From: Aquila chrysaetos chrysaetos
Lineage: Eukaryota; Chordata; Aves; Accipitriformes; Accipitridae
Assembly (NCBI RefSeq): GCF_900496995.4
Contig: NC_044024.1
Location: forward strand, 20,586,698-20,650,697
Direction of reading: 5' to 3'
DNA: 64,000 nt
The translations under genes and the position numbers were made by a program. A model generated the notes under the pieces. The model did no database searches, was not told the DNA's origin, and saw nothing but the letters and a program-made list of their open reading frames with translations. This document shows, piece by piece, positions 37,881 through 50,540 of this stretch (positions are counted from its first letter, which is position 1; each line of letters begins with the position of its first letter).

Positions 37881-40800
37881 GGTGTTACGAAGGTGATCAA
37901 GCAGGATGGTTACATCAGTCTTTTAGGAAACTGTGTCCTGGGGGCAGGCAGTGGGGTTTTCTGCAAATTATCTTCCTCACTGTGAAAATTAGGCTCATGA
38001 TCTTTGCACAGCCCAACTGGAGCTCCTCATAGAAATGCTCCTAAGTCTATGCTCTTCTAGGTAACCCCATCTTATGTCTGTCCCTAAGATCTATAAGTGA
38101 TCACTCTGTCACCTTGAGGGAGACCTCAGCTTCTTCTTATGGCTCTCTGGGGTGGCCAGGATCCCTGACTGCCTTGCAGTGCAGCTGCCTTAGTGTTTAA
38201 CACCCTACGCTCTTCTGAAGGTGTTTTTCCTCATGATCCAACCCTCAGGGGGACATGCTCTGGTCTCACTTTCATGCATGGGGGCATGGGACTGAGGAAT
38301 TGTAGAACAAGACAGGAGAGTGGATCCCATGCAAATTTTGGCCTCCAGATTGCGTAAGGAGTCCCAGAGCAGGGAACTGAACCCAGCTGCCTTGTCACCC
38401 AGCCCAGCCCAACCAAGGCATCACTCCACACCATAAGCCTGCTTGGTTTTGCCCCCGAGACTGGAGTTATGGCCCTGCCCCTCCAGTCTGGGATTTAGTG
38501 ATGTAAATTCAAAAAGGTTTGATTGATGGAAAACCAGAAAGAGATTAGAAGATCCTGCAATGTGTTAACAAATCACTCTGTTGATTTATCTGCAATGTAA
38601 ATCACCCTAAATGAAATGCTCTGATTTATCCATCTTTACTTCATACTTGTAGCAGGAGGGACTGATTTAGTGATGCTGAGTCCAGCCATTAATGTACCAT
38701 GTTCATAAATCGTGGCCTGCATGTGTTAAACTGGGATTTATAAAACCCAGTCAGACTTTCTGATTTCACCCTATAGCTGTGGTAATGGGCACCTTGAAAG
38801 TTTTGTCAGCTGTACGAAGTATTGACAGATAGAGGACAGTATTAACAAGACCTTACCAGGGATTTCCTCTCTTGGAGCCTGGGGATGCTCTGCACTTTTG
38901 AATTTGGAGATCAGATCAATAATCTTTGCTTTCCCTTTCTGATTCACAAGTCAGCAGAAGGAAGAGGAGGACGAGAAGGATGAATGCGGAGAGTCAGTTC
39001 TGATGGGCGTATGGGGGATAAGGGAGGGAGCGGGGCTTTATGCAGCTGTCTGTAGTTACGGCTGGTTCTTTTATTGCCTGCTGCTTTATGTTCAGTGGAG
39101 TCACCGGAGATCAGTATGGGGAGGAGGGAGACAGGATTTAAAGTGAGAAGGCATTGCTACCGTCCTTCAATCTGACTTCCTGAATTATTCAAGATGTGGT
39201 ATTTTGCCTTGTAATTCTCACAATGAGGCTAATAACTTTGTAACTGAACTAGGCAACTGTGAAGATTTAAGCATCCTCCCCTAGCCCCACCCCAAAAATT
39301 TACTTTCAAGTCTGTGCTGCACAGAGTAAGTTTTGTGAGGTATGAAAAACAGCTGTGCCTTTGCCCGGCAAAGCTGTGAGCTTTCCACCTTTGTAATTTT
39401 TTATTTTACATCAGTACTGGGCTGTAAGGAGCCAGAATTGGCAAGTTCTGTGTTAGAGATGTGTAATTCATGTTTTTCCAAAAGGATATACAAGCTGCGG
39501 GAGTTTCTTGTAGGTAGCACTTGCTTTTAAATGAAATTACTTAATTCATAATTGCAGGTATGCATTGTTATGCTTTTAAAAAGGAAGATGGCTTTGGCTG
39601 CTGGAAAAAAAATAGAATTTTAATTAGATTAGGAATTAAACCAAACTAACTCCCACTACACTCTTCCCAATGCTAGGTAATGCCAGATGAGCCTTGATTA
39701 TAATTATGGTGTCACAAGTGTTAAAGCTTTCTAATGTACGTAATGATGCTTTAAAAATGACCTCCTGCATACTGAGATTTATCAAGTTATTACCATTTCT
39801 GTATGTCTAGATTAATCGATCATAAACAGAGCTTCAGGAGGGTTAAAGAAACTATCTAAATTGAATGTTCTCCTGAGACTCATATCTGGACAGGTTGACT
39901 GAATTTCTGTGACTTAACGACCCACTTTCTCCCTTGCCTGCGGTCTGATCCTGTGTATGTGATATACAGCAGTAGGGGTGGCTGTACAAACCACTCAGTG
40001 TATGTGAATACAAATGAAGTTTTCATTCCGCTCAACAGGAGTGTTTGTGCCAAAAGGATCGCTAAATATTTGCCCGTTTCTTGGACTTGGTGCTTGCTCA
40101 CCTACCAGCCAGGCAGAGCAGCCCTGTGATGGAGAAGGGTTTGCTGGGATCTCTGAAGCAGCAGGTTTTGGCAGACAGCGAGGATCTTTCCCAGGTCTCA
40201 GGTTTAGTGTCTCAAGCTCTCTGCTGCACTGTGGCTGGCTGTTCAGCTTCCAGAGGGACAGAGCAAACCCAGGCAGAAATCTTGTACAATAAAGGCTAAA
40301 GAGGTAAAAAAAAAATTGCGATTATGAGAACACCTTCTGTGAACAATAAGCTGTGTCTGTCACTGAACATTGTTGCCATTTCTAGCATTTTCTAGGAATA
40401 TCCAGTGCTGCAGAGAAATATTAATTCTCCTTTTTTTCCTCCAATTATGATCACTGCAAGTAGCACTGTTTACAGTCCTGCTTTTGTCTTCAGAACTGAT
40501 AACTCTCTTGTTTAACAGCTGTAGGGAAGTCTGGGACAGTCCCACTTTTACTTAGTGACACTCAGAGCATTAATTGTTGCAATGAAATCCTGGTTTTCGT
40601 GAAATCAGTAGCAAAATTTTTGCTGACATCAGAAGAGGCGATGTGCATCTATGGATGCTTTCTGGTTTTTCCTGAAAAAGCCAAGCTTAAGGCTAGTCTG
40701 ATCTCAACTGATGTCATTTAAATTAAATAATTACTATACAGCAGCTCTTAGATCCCAGAGCAGATAGGACCATCATATAAAGGGCTGGACAAGGCAGTAT

Positions 40801-40884
40801 TGAGCAGCGGACTCTGCTTCACAGATGTTATGATCTGAAGTCACAAGTCGGGAAGGTGCTTAATGTGTATCTAACTTCTGAGCC
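37881..40884. other. Gene-poor non-coding stretch
   Basis: Short frames only. I did not recognise a repeat or an exon. Confidence 0.45.
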
Positions 40885-40960
40885 CACGAATAGCTCCTGT
40901 GACTTCAGTGAGAGGACTCGCATGCCTAACCTTAAGTAAGTGCTGAAATACCCAAGCCAC
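40885..40960. repeat. Possible ancient amniote SINE relic
   Basis: GTGACTTCAGTGAGAGGACT CGCATGCCTAACCTTAAGTA AGTGCTG follows the order of an old sauropsid repeat (GACTTCAATGGGAC, then CACATGCTTAAAGTTAAG, then GTGCT). The match is partial. Confidence 0.4.
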
Positions 40961-43900
40961 TTCTAAATTAAGACCTAATACACAGACAGTCTTTCTTGAA
41001 TTTTAGGTTCCCCTGCCTGGCTGCCCTGACCTTCTGCAAGCCTGTGGAGGGTTGATAACTGTGTTTTTGTAGATAGACTCAGCCAGTACAGTTTTAATCT
41101 AGCAATGATGATGGCCTCAAAATTCAAAATGTAGAACATCCTTAAACCCTACTTCCATACTCTTGGGAGTTTAAGAGGGAGAATGCTGTTGAGAAGAGCA
41201 CCATGTATGACTGTAAAATGTAACTATAGCACAAGAAACCTTGGTCACTTATTAACATATCTAGCAAAGATAGAGCAGAATGGAGGATCTGGTAGAGCCT
41301 TACAGAAGTGCCCGAAGCATGTCAGGGTGTGTGGGACTGTTCTCTCCATTGTACCACGCCAGCTCTCAGGAGTCACCAGCTTGTGGCTGGAGAGGCAAAG
41401 GCAAAGCAGTGTGTGGAGGGAAGATGTATGCACACTGCCCTCTTCCAGACAGCCTTTTTCATTTTTTCTTTCATTTCTTCTTGTTTTGTTGCTTAGATCA
41501 GTCTTGAGATCAAAGGCATTCTGATGGGACTGACAAGCACCTTCTTTTTTGTGGGAAAGAAAAAGAAGTCCAATAGGTTATTTTGCACAACTTTCTACTG
41601 TACTATCCCTTTTAATTGAGTTTGCTCCTGTGGTTAAACTAAAGTAGCTGTTCATCATATTTTTGGACAGGCTTTTGGCTTCTGCCCTTTGAAAAATGGA
41701 AGGAACTGCATCCTTAAAGTGCGAGCTTGGTCTTTAAGCTCTTCACTAGGCAGCAGCATCTCCTCAGTGGTCTCACCTATGACTGGATCAAGATGTTGAC
41801 CATTAGTTTTGCTCTGTCAGTCCGGAGAGATCCACTTGCTGATTCTCCGGTCACATCCCTATGTCTCTGGAAAACTCAGAAAATCTGAGGAAGCCACCAT
41901 TTTACTGGATTGGTTTTTTGATGCTTCCTTGAAACCTCTCTCTGCTGAGGGGGTTTTAAGTGGTGTAGGACAGGGACAGGCATCCTTCCTGCTTGTCCAT
42001 GCAGAATGCGGGTCTGATCCGTCAGCGAGTGCCTAGAAACTAACATTGATTAATTCCTCCTTGGGGTAGTAGTAGGAATGAGATACAGATATTAGTGACT
42101 GCTTCAGAGGATCTGTTCTGTTACTGACCAGTGTGCTTTGAAGATGCATGGGTGGAAGAATAATGATAAACTTTCTCAGTCATTTGGATTCTAGCTGAGA
42201 GCCAGCTGTATTCATGTACCCCTTTTGTTCATGTGCACTGAAAGCATCGACGCCTGTGTGTGCATGTGCTGTCTCCAGTTACATTCAGATTAAATTCTCC
42301 CTGTGGTAGGACACCTCATATTTCAATACCTTAAGAAATTCTAGGTGATTCCCAACCAGTTTCTAAAATGTCACAGGAAATTGCAAGCTTTTGGCTCTGT
42401 CGTAGTAGAGCCTGTTGCTGCAGTGTACAGAAGGGGGGAGCTTGCACTGTGCCAGCTGCCTGCAGCCCAGCCAGTGTCACCCCATAGCACTGACGGATCT
42501 CCCAACAAATCGGCATGTGATTCTGCACCCCTCCTAGGTCAGGTGCAGGTGAGACAGAAGGAGAATGTGAAAAGAAAGACAAACCTGTTGGTATTTCTTT
42601 CACTGTATATTTCACAGAAAGGCTTCTATTTATTTTTGAAGTTTTTGCAAAATAGGAAGATTATATTAAAGAGAGACATGGATACAGTTTGGACACGGTG
42701 GCAGTGGAGGTGTACAGGAAGGAGGTATTTGTTTCCTGCACTGGGTTTCTTTCTGCTGTGTCCCTCCCCACATATTTTTTACCCATTTTCTTGATTTCCT
42801 TCTCTCCTTTCATTTTCCTTTTATATTTTTACCTCATGGGGCAAGTTAAAAATATCATCGCAAGTTCGATGCATGCAAGGAGACAAGAATGAGCTCGCTA
42901 GTGTTTTGGTCATGATAAATAGTCATTCAGTGGCACTGCCAGGCTTTCAGAGGAGAATAGATCTACAGGCAGAGAGATCACCTTTTCCTTAATGAGAACA
43001 TCTGCATAAAGCATCATATAATCCATCATATAATCCTTCCATGTCAAACCTGGAACACTGAATCCTTAGTTAAGGTATTGAATGAGTGACAGTATTGTGT
43101 CCTTTTTAAAAAAAATAAATGCTGTGCTAGAACTCTCTCAGCTTAAAAAATAAACCCTTAAAAATAGTTTTGCCTATTTCAGGCCAACTGAGTTTCCTGC
43201 TTTCTTTCTCTGCACTGTATGTTGAAAAATGTTAAAAGAGCTTTTAAGAAGTAGACATTCTGCTTTCTTTTATGTGTTTGCCTACTTTCTGCATTCCATG
43301 TCTCTTGGGCCATCAATTGCAAATGTTGATGGAGAGTGTTTGTTGGGGAAAAAACCAAGCACAATTCCTTTGAAGAGTTATAACTAGAGATGGAAGCATT
43401 TATCTTCCTTTCTGATTCCTGCAAATTATAGTTACAGAGACTAAATAGGAGTCCAGAAAAACTTGACCACTTTTCCTCTTAATGGTTGTTTCGCTGCAAG
43501 AGAGTACTTTGGGGTAGAGTTATTCTAATCGCTTTTACAGAGAGTTTCCTGATGCTTCACTGTAGACGTGCTACAGAAAAATCCCAACTGGCAATTCATC
43601 CTGGAGAGCAAGCGTGGGGCAAGTGGCTGTGTTTGTGATGGAGAGGCACAAATGATCAGGGAGCCTGAATTCACTGAGATGCCATTTTTCTCCTCTGGGC
43701 ATTCCTCCTTGCAGAGCTTGCTGCATTTGTGGCCTAGTTTTAATGAGACATTTTTGACAGCAGTGGTGAATGTTGAGATTTTCCTCTATTTTAATTTTTT
43801 TCCTTCTTTGGGTTTGAGCTGAGCATCCAATGTAGCGAGAAAGCTCGAGGGTGCCTGATTTAGCCCCTCTGACTGCAGGTACCATGTCCTAGAGTCTGCT

Positions 43901-45875
43901 TTATAAACTCCTGAAGATGGTTAATGGTTTCTTTCCCCCACTATTTCTATTGAAAAGTAGCTTCTGCCTCATCCTTCTGGTAATAGAAATATTATAATTT
44001 TCAGTCCAAATTTACTTATGGCCTTCTTATTCTTCTTTGTTTATTTCTAGTCACTGATCTTGACTAGCTATTTTTCTTCCTTGGTGTTTGCCTTTGAGTT
44101 ATTTCTGGATTGCAGTGATGACCCCTCTCAGTCTCTGTTTGGTTAAGCTAAAAAAAGCTGGCTACTCTGGTCTCCAGCAGAGGAATCTCCCTTATTCTGA
44201 TTATCCTACCAGTCTTCGTCAGTCCCTGGCTTTTTTGGAGTTCAGTGTGTGTGTGTTGAAGAGGGGCCCACACAACACCCTCTGTGTTCTGGCTGGTTCC
44301 CCCAGGTTCTCAACTATTTAAAATTGCTTTCCTTATCACAAGAGTCACATGTGAGTTTCAGTAAATACATGTTTTTGTTTTTTAAACCAAAACCCCAACC
44401 ACCATTCACTGAATGCAAAAGCAACTTCTTGTCTGTGCAGAGTAAGGAATGGTATGTAATTCTTTGGAGAGCTAAAGGATCGAATATTTGTTAAGACAGT
44501 CTGGGTGCTGAAGGTATTTAAATAGTCTGCTTCCCTTGCTCCGTGAGAGCGGGACAGTTATTTCCACCAGTCCTTTATACTTGTCTGCTCTACTTTAAGT
44601 TTAGGGCTCTGCTTCTTTAGGCAGGATGCTGTTTTGTAGTAATGAGCGGGGCATTTAAATACAATATTTATGGGTTGTGTTTGAACTATCTGATTATTTG
44701 CAAATCACAGCAAAAGCTCCCAAACCTGGTGCAACCTAGTCCATATCAGAGCAGGATTTGCCAGGCAGCCTGGGTGCTGCACAGGGTGGCCACTGTTTGC
44801 CTAATGCAGCGGGGGATTTGGGCTGTGCTGTTGTGACACTTCCAGAAAGCATTTGACTTTTTACTTAAAACTGTTCCGCACATCCTGTGTGCATAAGACA
44901 GAACAGGGTGGGGAGGTAGAAGGGCAAGCCTGGTAGGATTATCCAGGTGGCAGGAAAAGCAGAACCAAATTGCAAGGTGTAAAAAGGGAAAATCTGTCCC
45001 TGGTCTGCAAAAGATAGTGAGTGGAGTCGTTGTGCCATTTGAAGGTGTGGGAGGTGCAGGTAGCAAGTAAGCTTTGATGCAGCTGGAAGCCATAGGTCAA
45101 AATTTCAGTCAGGGTAACAGAGAAATCGATGGCACTGCATGGCTTTCTGCCAGCTGAAGATCGGGCCTAATATTTGTTTTCCCAAGTAAAAGGGTTCAGT
45201 CAATCTTGCAGCCTGCCTGGAAAACAAAGGAGCGAGACAGATTTAATGCTCGCTCTGTTAATTGCCCAATGGCCATTCTTTCAGCACAGATCTGTGTTTA
45301 TGTGCCAGAATAATTTGGGTTTGTGTCTGACACAGGAGATCTGACTTGTGGAGGGACTTCAGTCTGGGCTGTTATTCTTGGAGGACTGGGGAAATGAGGG
45401 CATATCCTTCCTGCCCTTATAGTCTGCAACTGAAGACACCTTTCAGGTAGGAGTTGTTCCTATTGATGGCCAGAGAGGTGAGTGACATGTAAGCCTTCTT
45501 TTAAAGCAAAGTGAGAGGGGAAGGAAGAGACGGAGAAGGGACAGAAAGGTCCTGAAGGGTTTTCTTCAGCCTGGCTTAATTTGGAGGTGACACTTCATAT
45601 GTCACTTTAAATTAAGCCATTTCAAAGAGCACCCATCCCAGAGCCTTTGATGCACTCTTAAGAGGGCAACTGTGGGGTATGTTGGGTGACAGACAGAGTT
45701 GAGGACAGAGAGGGAGGGAGCTGCAGGAGGAGCTGAGATGAAGTGCTTCGCGGCAGGGCTGCTTTGTCCCCTGACGTGTATGATCGCATATAATTGCCAG
45801 GATGTAGTTCACCCCAGTTTTCTTTATCACATGTTTGGGCCTAGTGTTCTGGTGTGTGTTAAGTCCAGGTATCTA
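40961..45875. other. Gene-poor stretch before the LTR
   Basis: It holds a 12-bp perfect direct duplication (CATCATATAATC at 43012-43023 and 43024-43035) and the doubtful LINE relic at 44100-44320. No supported exon was found. Confidence 0.45.
44100..44320 (-). mobile_element. Possible ancient CR1/L3-like LINE relic
   Basis: The phrase GATGACCCCTCTCAGTCTCT, then a TTAAGCTAAAAAAAGCTGG part, resembles antisense CR1 3' sequence (ACCCCTCTCAGCCTC, then CTAAAC..AGC). Downstream phrases are too degraded to confirm. Confidence 0.33.
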
Positions 45876-46055
45876 TGTAATGGGTTTGTGTGACAAGGTT
45901 TTGGTAGTCGGGGGGCTACAGGGCTGGCTTCTGTGAGAAGCTGCCAGAAGCTTCCCCCATGTCCGATAGAGCCAATGCCAGCCGGCTCCAAGATGGACCT
46001 GCCGCTGGCCAAGGCTGAGCCTGTCAGCAACGGTGGTAGCCCCTCTGCGATAACG

Positions 46056-46063
46056 TATTTAAG
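46056..46063 (+). promoter_or_regulatory. LTR TATA-like element
   Basis: TATTTAAG lies about 180 bp into the LTR. It is placed as expected for the U3 promoter and upstream of the internal repeat and poly(A) signal. Confidence 0.5.
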
Positions 46064-46189
46064 AAGGGGAAAAAAACTGTACAACAAGCTGCAGCTGGAG
46101 AGAGGAGTGAGAATATGTGAGAGAAACAACCCTGCAGACCCACAGGTCAGTGAAGAAGGAGGGGGAGGAGATGCTCCAGGCACCGGAGC

Positions 46190-46595
46190 AGAGATTCCCC
46201 TGCAGCCCGTGGGGAAGACCATGGTGAGGCAGGCTGTCCCCCTGCAGCCCAGGGAGGGCCACGGTGGAGCAGATCTCCACCTGCAGCCCGGGGAGGACCC
46301 CACGCTGGAGCAGGGGGATGCCCGAAGGAGGCTGTGACCCCATGGGAAGCCTGCTCTGGAGCAGGCTCCTGGCAGGACCTGTGGCCCCGTGGAGAGAGGA
46401 GCCCAGGCTGGAGCAGGTTTGCTGGCAGGACTTGTGACCCCACGCTGGAGCAGTCTGTGCCTGAAGGACTGCAGCCCGGGGAAGGGACCCATGGTGGAGC
46501 AGCTTGTGAAGAACTGCAGCCCGTGGGAAGGACCCACGCTGGAGAAGTCTGTGGAGGACTGTGTCCCGTGGGAGGGACCCCACACTGGAGCAGGG
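46190..46595 (+). repeat. GC-rich imperfect minisatellite inside the LTR
   Basis: Phrases built on CTGCAGCCC(G/A)(T/G)GG, GGACCC and (A/G)(C/T)(G/T)GGAGCAG recur about every 30-60 bp. Copy 1 at the left edge shares the first part of the array in the same order, so the array predates the two insertions. Confidence 0.75.
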
Positions 46596-46748
46596 GAAGG
46601 GAGTGAGGAGTCCTCCCCCTGAGGAGGAAGGAATGGCAGAGACAATGTGTGATGAACCGACCACAACCCCCATTCCTCATCCCCCTGTGCCGCTGTGGGA
46701 GGAGGTGGTAGAGAAAATCAGGAGTAAAGTTAAGTCCAGGAAGAAGAT

Positions 46749-46765
46749 GGGGGGGGGGGGGGGGG
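46749..46765 (+). repeat. G17 homopolymer in the LTR
   Basis: Seventeen consecutive G upstream of the poly(A) signal. It can form G-quadruplexes and is prone to length error in sequencing. Confidence 0.9.
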
Positions 46766-46820
46766 AAGGTGTTTTAAGATTTGGTTTTATTTCTCATTAT
46801 CCTGCTCTGATTTGATTGGT

Positions 46821-46826
46821 AATAAA
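46821..46826 (+). terminator. LTR poly(A) signal
   Basis: AATAAA lies 187 bp before the LTR 3' end. A GT-rich CCCAAGTTGAGTCTGTTTTG follows after about 20 bp. Confidence 0.55.
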
Positions 46827-47013
46827 TTAAATTAATTTTCCCCAAGTTGAGTCTGTTTTGCCCGTGATGGTAATTGATGAGTGATCTCTCCCTGTTCTTA
46901 TCTTGGCCCACAAGCCTTTTGTTATATTTTCTCTCCCCTGTCCAGGTGAGGGAGGGGAGTGATAGAGTGGCTTTGGTGGGCACCTGGCATCCAGCCTGGG
47001 TCAACCCACCATA

Positions 47014-50000
47014 ATCTTGTACTTATGTCATGGTTTTCTGCAACCCTCCTGATCTGAGTAAGGTTTAAATAGGAATGCTGTCTGGGTGTTGAACGGTTAA
47101 TGTAATAGAAAGCTAACACCGGCATCTGCAGCCTTGTCCCCTCCAATGCAGCTGAATAGCATTTCATGATGGCAGGAAAATAATTCAGTAAAACCAGGCC
47201 TTGCTCCGTGGGCGATGAATGAAGCTCAAGTGAAGTAGAGGTCACTTGTGTTAATCTGGAGCAAATAGGATTGTGGGACTGGGGAAGAGTCCTTTTATGT
47301 ACAAATTCTATAGCTCAGAGGCTTAGGAAACACTTCATAGTAAACATTTGCAAAGTATCCATGCCATTAACCTTTTCCAAGCGGAGAGACAAATGATTTT
47401 CCTGCTTCATTTTGTGCAGGTCTCGCATTTTGGTACGTATGCAAATTGTGCTGGGTGGCAGTGTCTCATACAAATAAGCTTGAAATGCAGAGGCAGCCAT
47501 GCAAGCAAAATGGCTTGCCTTTTCCTGCAGCTGCAACGAGACTTTTATCACAGGAGGACCAGGTGGGGAGAGAGCCTGATTTGTAAGGAAGCATTAGGAA
47601 GAGAGAAGAAAACCAGGAATCCTCCTAAAATGCTGGCACAGTAACAGAAAGCACTGCATCCATGCTACAGTGCTACCCTGTATTTTTGATGACCTGAGGA
47701 GCATCCGGCACTGTTTTATTTTTCTTTGGGTTTTGGAGCATCCTTATCCTAACTTCTCAATGTGTGGAAACACGCGAAAGAGCTCATGGCTGTGCGGAAC
47801 TGGGGAGGTGACGTTTGGGAAGAAGAGATGAACAGCACCTTTTTGAGAGCAGGACCAAAATGAGCGTGGAAGATAATACAGATGTGAAACGCAAGCAGGC
47901 AACTTTGCAGGGATATTGACTACCTGTTGTAAAGACAGTGTGCGAAGGCTGGGCATTACATTGTGCTGCTAGTGTTCTCTGTCCCACATCCTTTGCGGGG
48001 CTGTGGATGAGGTTTTTCCACACTGTTTAACAGCAGTTACTGATATGCCTGTGTAGGGTCATCCCAATTATAAGCCTTCTGTGTCTCTAACCCCTTTGCA
48101 ATGTTTCTTTTATGAGTTGGGTAGGCATCAGGCACTTACATTTCCAAGGGATGAGTCCCTGTTCTCTCCATCTTAGGCTGTGCTTTCCCAACAAGTGTAC
48201 CAGGAGCGACTATCCCACAGGTTAGATTGAGTTTGACTTTTTGAGTCTGCAGTGTCCCTTGGTTAACATAGTGACAAGACCAAATGTTATTTAATTTTAG
48301 TGATAGGTGACAGCAAAACAGAAGGGAAAAGGGACTGGAAGCTGATAAAAGTTCATAAAGACATAAGCTTCCCTGGCTTTTGCTTGCAACCAGACCTTTC
48401 TGGAGTTATGGCTCATTTGACCTTCCTGTGCTGGAGTAAAACAACAGTGCTACCTGCCCACTGAATGCGAGAAGGGCTCTAAGCAAGTGTGCGTAGTGCA
48501 GTCCATCAAGCAGGGGAAAGGGGCTACTTGGCATTATCGGTTTCTTCTCTGCGTAGGTGCAGACAGCCACAGCTTGAACAGACTCCTTGCTTTCAGCTAG
48601 GTGAGCCGTGAGAAGGAGAGAACAGTGCAGCTGCTGATTCGCACCATGCTTCGCTGGATCCATTCCTTCTTTGCTCTTTGATCTTTTTTCACACTGAGTA
48701 ACAGGCAGCATGACTGCAATGTGATGCTCTGGCTGTAGACTGCATTGTCATGTTGGAAAATGAATTGCCTCAGAACCTTCAGTCTATCTCCTGGGCTATT
48801 TCCCATTAAAACCAGGAAAGCTGGGATTTCCACGTGATTTTGAAGCTCAGAGCTCTGATGTACAGAGAAATCCTGTCTCTCTGTGTTCATTCATTGCTGC
48901 TTCTGATCCCTCCTTTTCTCCTCCATTATCTAAAATGCTTTTGGAAACTTCATTTTCAAAGCACTATACCGTCTTATGGGCCACCGCTCACTTGAGTTTC
49001 CTTGTGTGGGCATCATGGTTTAGTAGGAAATGCAACACTGGTTTGAAATGTTCGGCAGACAAGATAGAGAAAGACACATCTGTGAGTTATTAAGGGTGAG
49101 AGTAATGTCTTTTACCTTCAGAGTTTACAGATATTTTTTTCCCTTCTCATCTGCCAAACACTTAGGCTTTTCAGCGTTGTCTGTGTCCGGAGGGTGTCTG
49201 TCTTGGTGGGGAATTATCTTGGATGTGCAGCCTGTGTGAAGCTGCCTTGGGCACCTCCTGAATGCTCTGGCTCTGTGGCTCAGTCCTTCTGTGTGTGCTA
49301 GCTTGTTTCAGTTTTAGCATTTCATCTCCGGTCACTCATGAACTGATTCTGTAGTGGGAGACTTTGGTATTTCATTTTGTAACTATTCATCCTCATGTGA
49401 ACTGCAGGTTTCAGTAAGAACCTGGGCTGCACTCTTCCCTCGGTAACTGAAAACCTCCTTTCCCCAGTGGTGACAGCCTGCTGCCTGTGCTCGTGACACC
49501 TCTGCCTATGCAGAACAGGCGAGTGATGACAACAATGAGGTTTTTCTAGTGAGTTCCTGATCAGACCTTAAAACTCACTGAAGATTAAGCAAGTTAAACC
49601 CAGCTGTTCCCCTGGCCAGACCATTGTCCTCTAAACCCAATCTTTAGACAAAAAAGCTCTTTTATTGTGGTAGAGTTTTCCAGTTGTTAGGTTTTGCGTG
49701 TGGAGGTCGAATCTTTGGTTAACGTTTCATTTTCATGGCCTGTTGTAAGTTGTTTCCCTTCCATTCCTACTGTGTTCCTGCCAAAAAGGGAGGAGAGATA
49801 TCGTAACACAAGTAGTGCCCTTGTTTCCCGATCTTCACTGTGATGCAGAGGTATGTGATTGCCACTTGTTTTTGCAGTTTTCAGAGACGGATTCTTTAAT
49901 TCCAGCCATTAAAAGCATATTGGACTTGTGTGTCCATTATAATTGCTAAGGTGCAGGAGCTGCTCTCTAGAGGTGCCAAACACCTGGGAACTTCATCTGA

Positions 50001-50429
50001 AATGGCAAGTGTTTGGTGCTTCTAAAACTAGGTGTTACTGTGGAAGGGAGCACTGGGAGGAGACTTTTGTGCCTTCATTTCTCTACCTCTGCTGTTGCAG
50101 GCAATTGTATCCAGTGATACTTTCCATGAGCATACTAGGTGCCATATTGAAATCACTGGGTTTCTCACCCCATCGTAGGGCTGTTCCACTCTGTCCAAGG
50201 TTAGAAGCCGTCTCCTAGCTTACAGTTTGAGCTTACGGGCAACCTATACCTGTTGCCCACATCATCAAGGAAGAAAGGCAAGATGCAAAGGCTGTATTTT
50301 AATTAGGCCACAGTCTAATTAACTCACCTGTGAACACAGCCAGACTGCACACTGTGATTTTCTTGCTCATTCCCACTTCTTCGGGGATTTGTTACCAACC
50401 TTTCTCTCTCTGTGGGAGGAACCTGGAAG
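47014..50429. other. Gene-poor non-coding stretch
   Basis: Only short frames without recognisable products. I saw no repeat that could be named. Confidence 0.45.
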
Positions 50430-50540
50430 CCAGGAGTTTTGAGCTCTTGTTTCTGGCAGTGCTATTGATTCACTTGTGACCTCATGCAAGTCCCTGTGGG
50501 TTTTGCTTGTAGGGCTTTGCAAATGTAGGGGAGAGATGAA
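50430..50540 (-). mobile_element. Possible MIR relic, antisense
   Basis: CTATTGATTCACTTGTGACC TCATGCAAGTC is close to the MIR phrase TGTGTGACCTTGGGCAAGTC. A GGGCTTTGCAAATG follows downstream. The relic is short and degraded. Confidence 0.4.

Larger units (their letters stand above)
45876..47013 (+). mobile_element. ERVL-like solo LTR, copy 2
   Basis: The element begins TGTAATGGGTTTG and ends AACCCACCATA, a TG..CA type pair with one change at the last dinucleotide. It is flanked by ATCTA (45871-45875) and ATCTT (47014-47018), a near-perfect 5-bp target-site duplication as made by ERVL-class integrases. It has a TATA-like TATTTAAG at 46056-46063, a GC-rich internal repeat, G17 at 46749-46765 and AATAAA at 46821-46826. 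No primer-binding site or internal region follows, so it is a solo LTR. The family is known to me from bird genomes; the exact name is not certain. Frames inside it (45933-46337 on plus, 45827-46666 on minus) are LTR-derived and should not be annotated as genes. Confidence 0.85.

Noticed and set aside
45827..46666. 279-codon frame on the minus strand, the longest in the window
   Set aside because: It lies almost wholly inside the antisense of the solo LTR and is kept open by its GC-rich repeat; copy 1 has similar frames.
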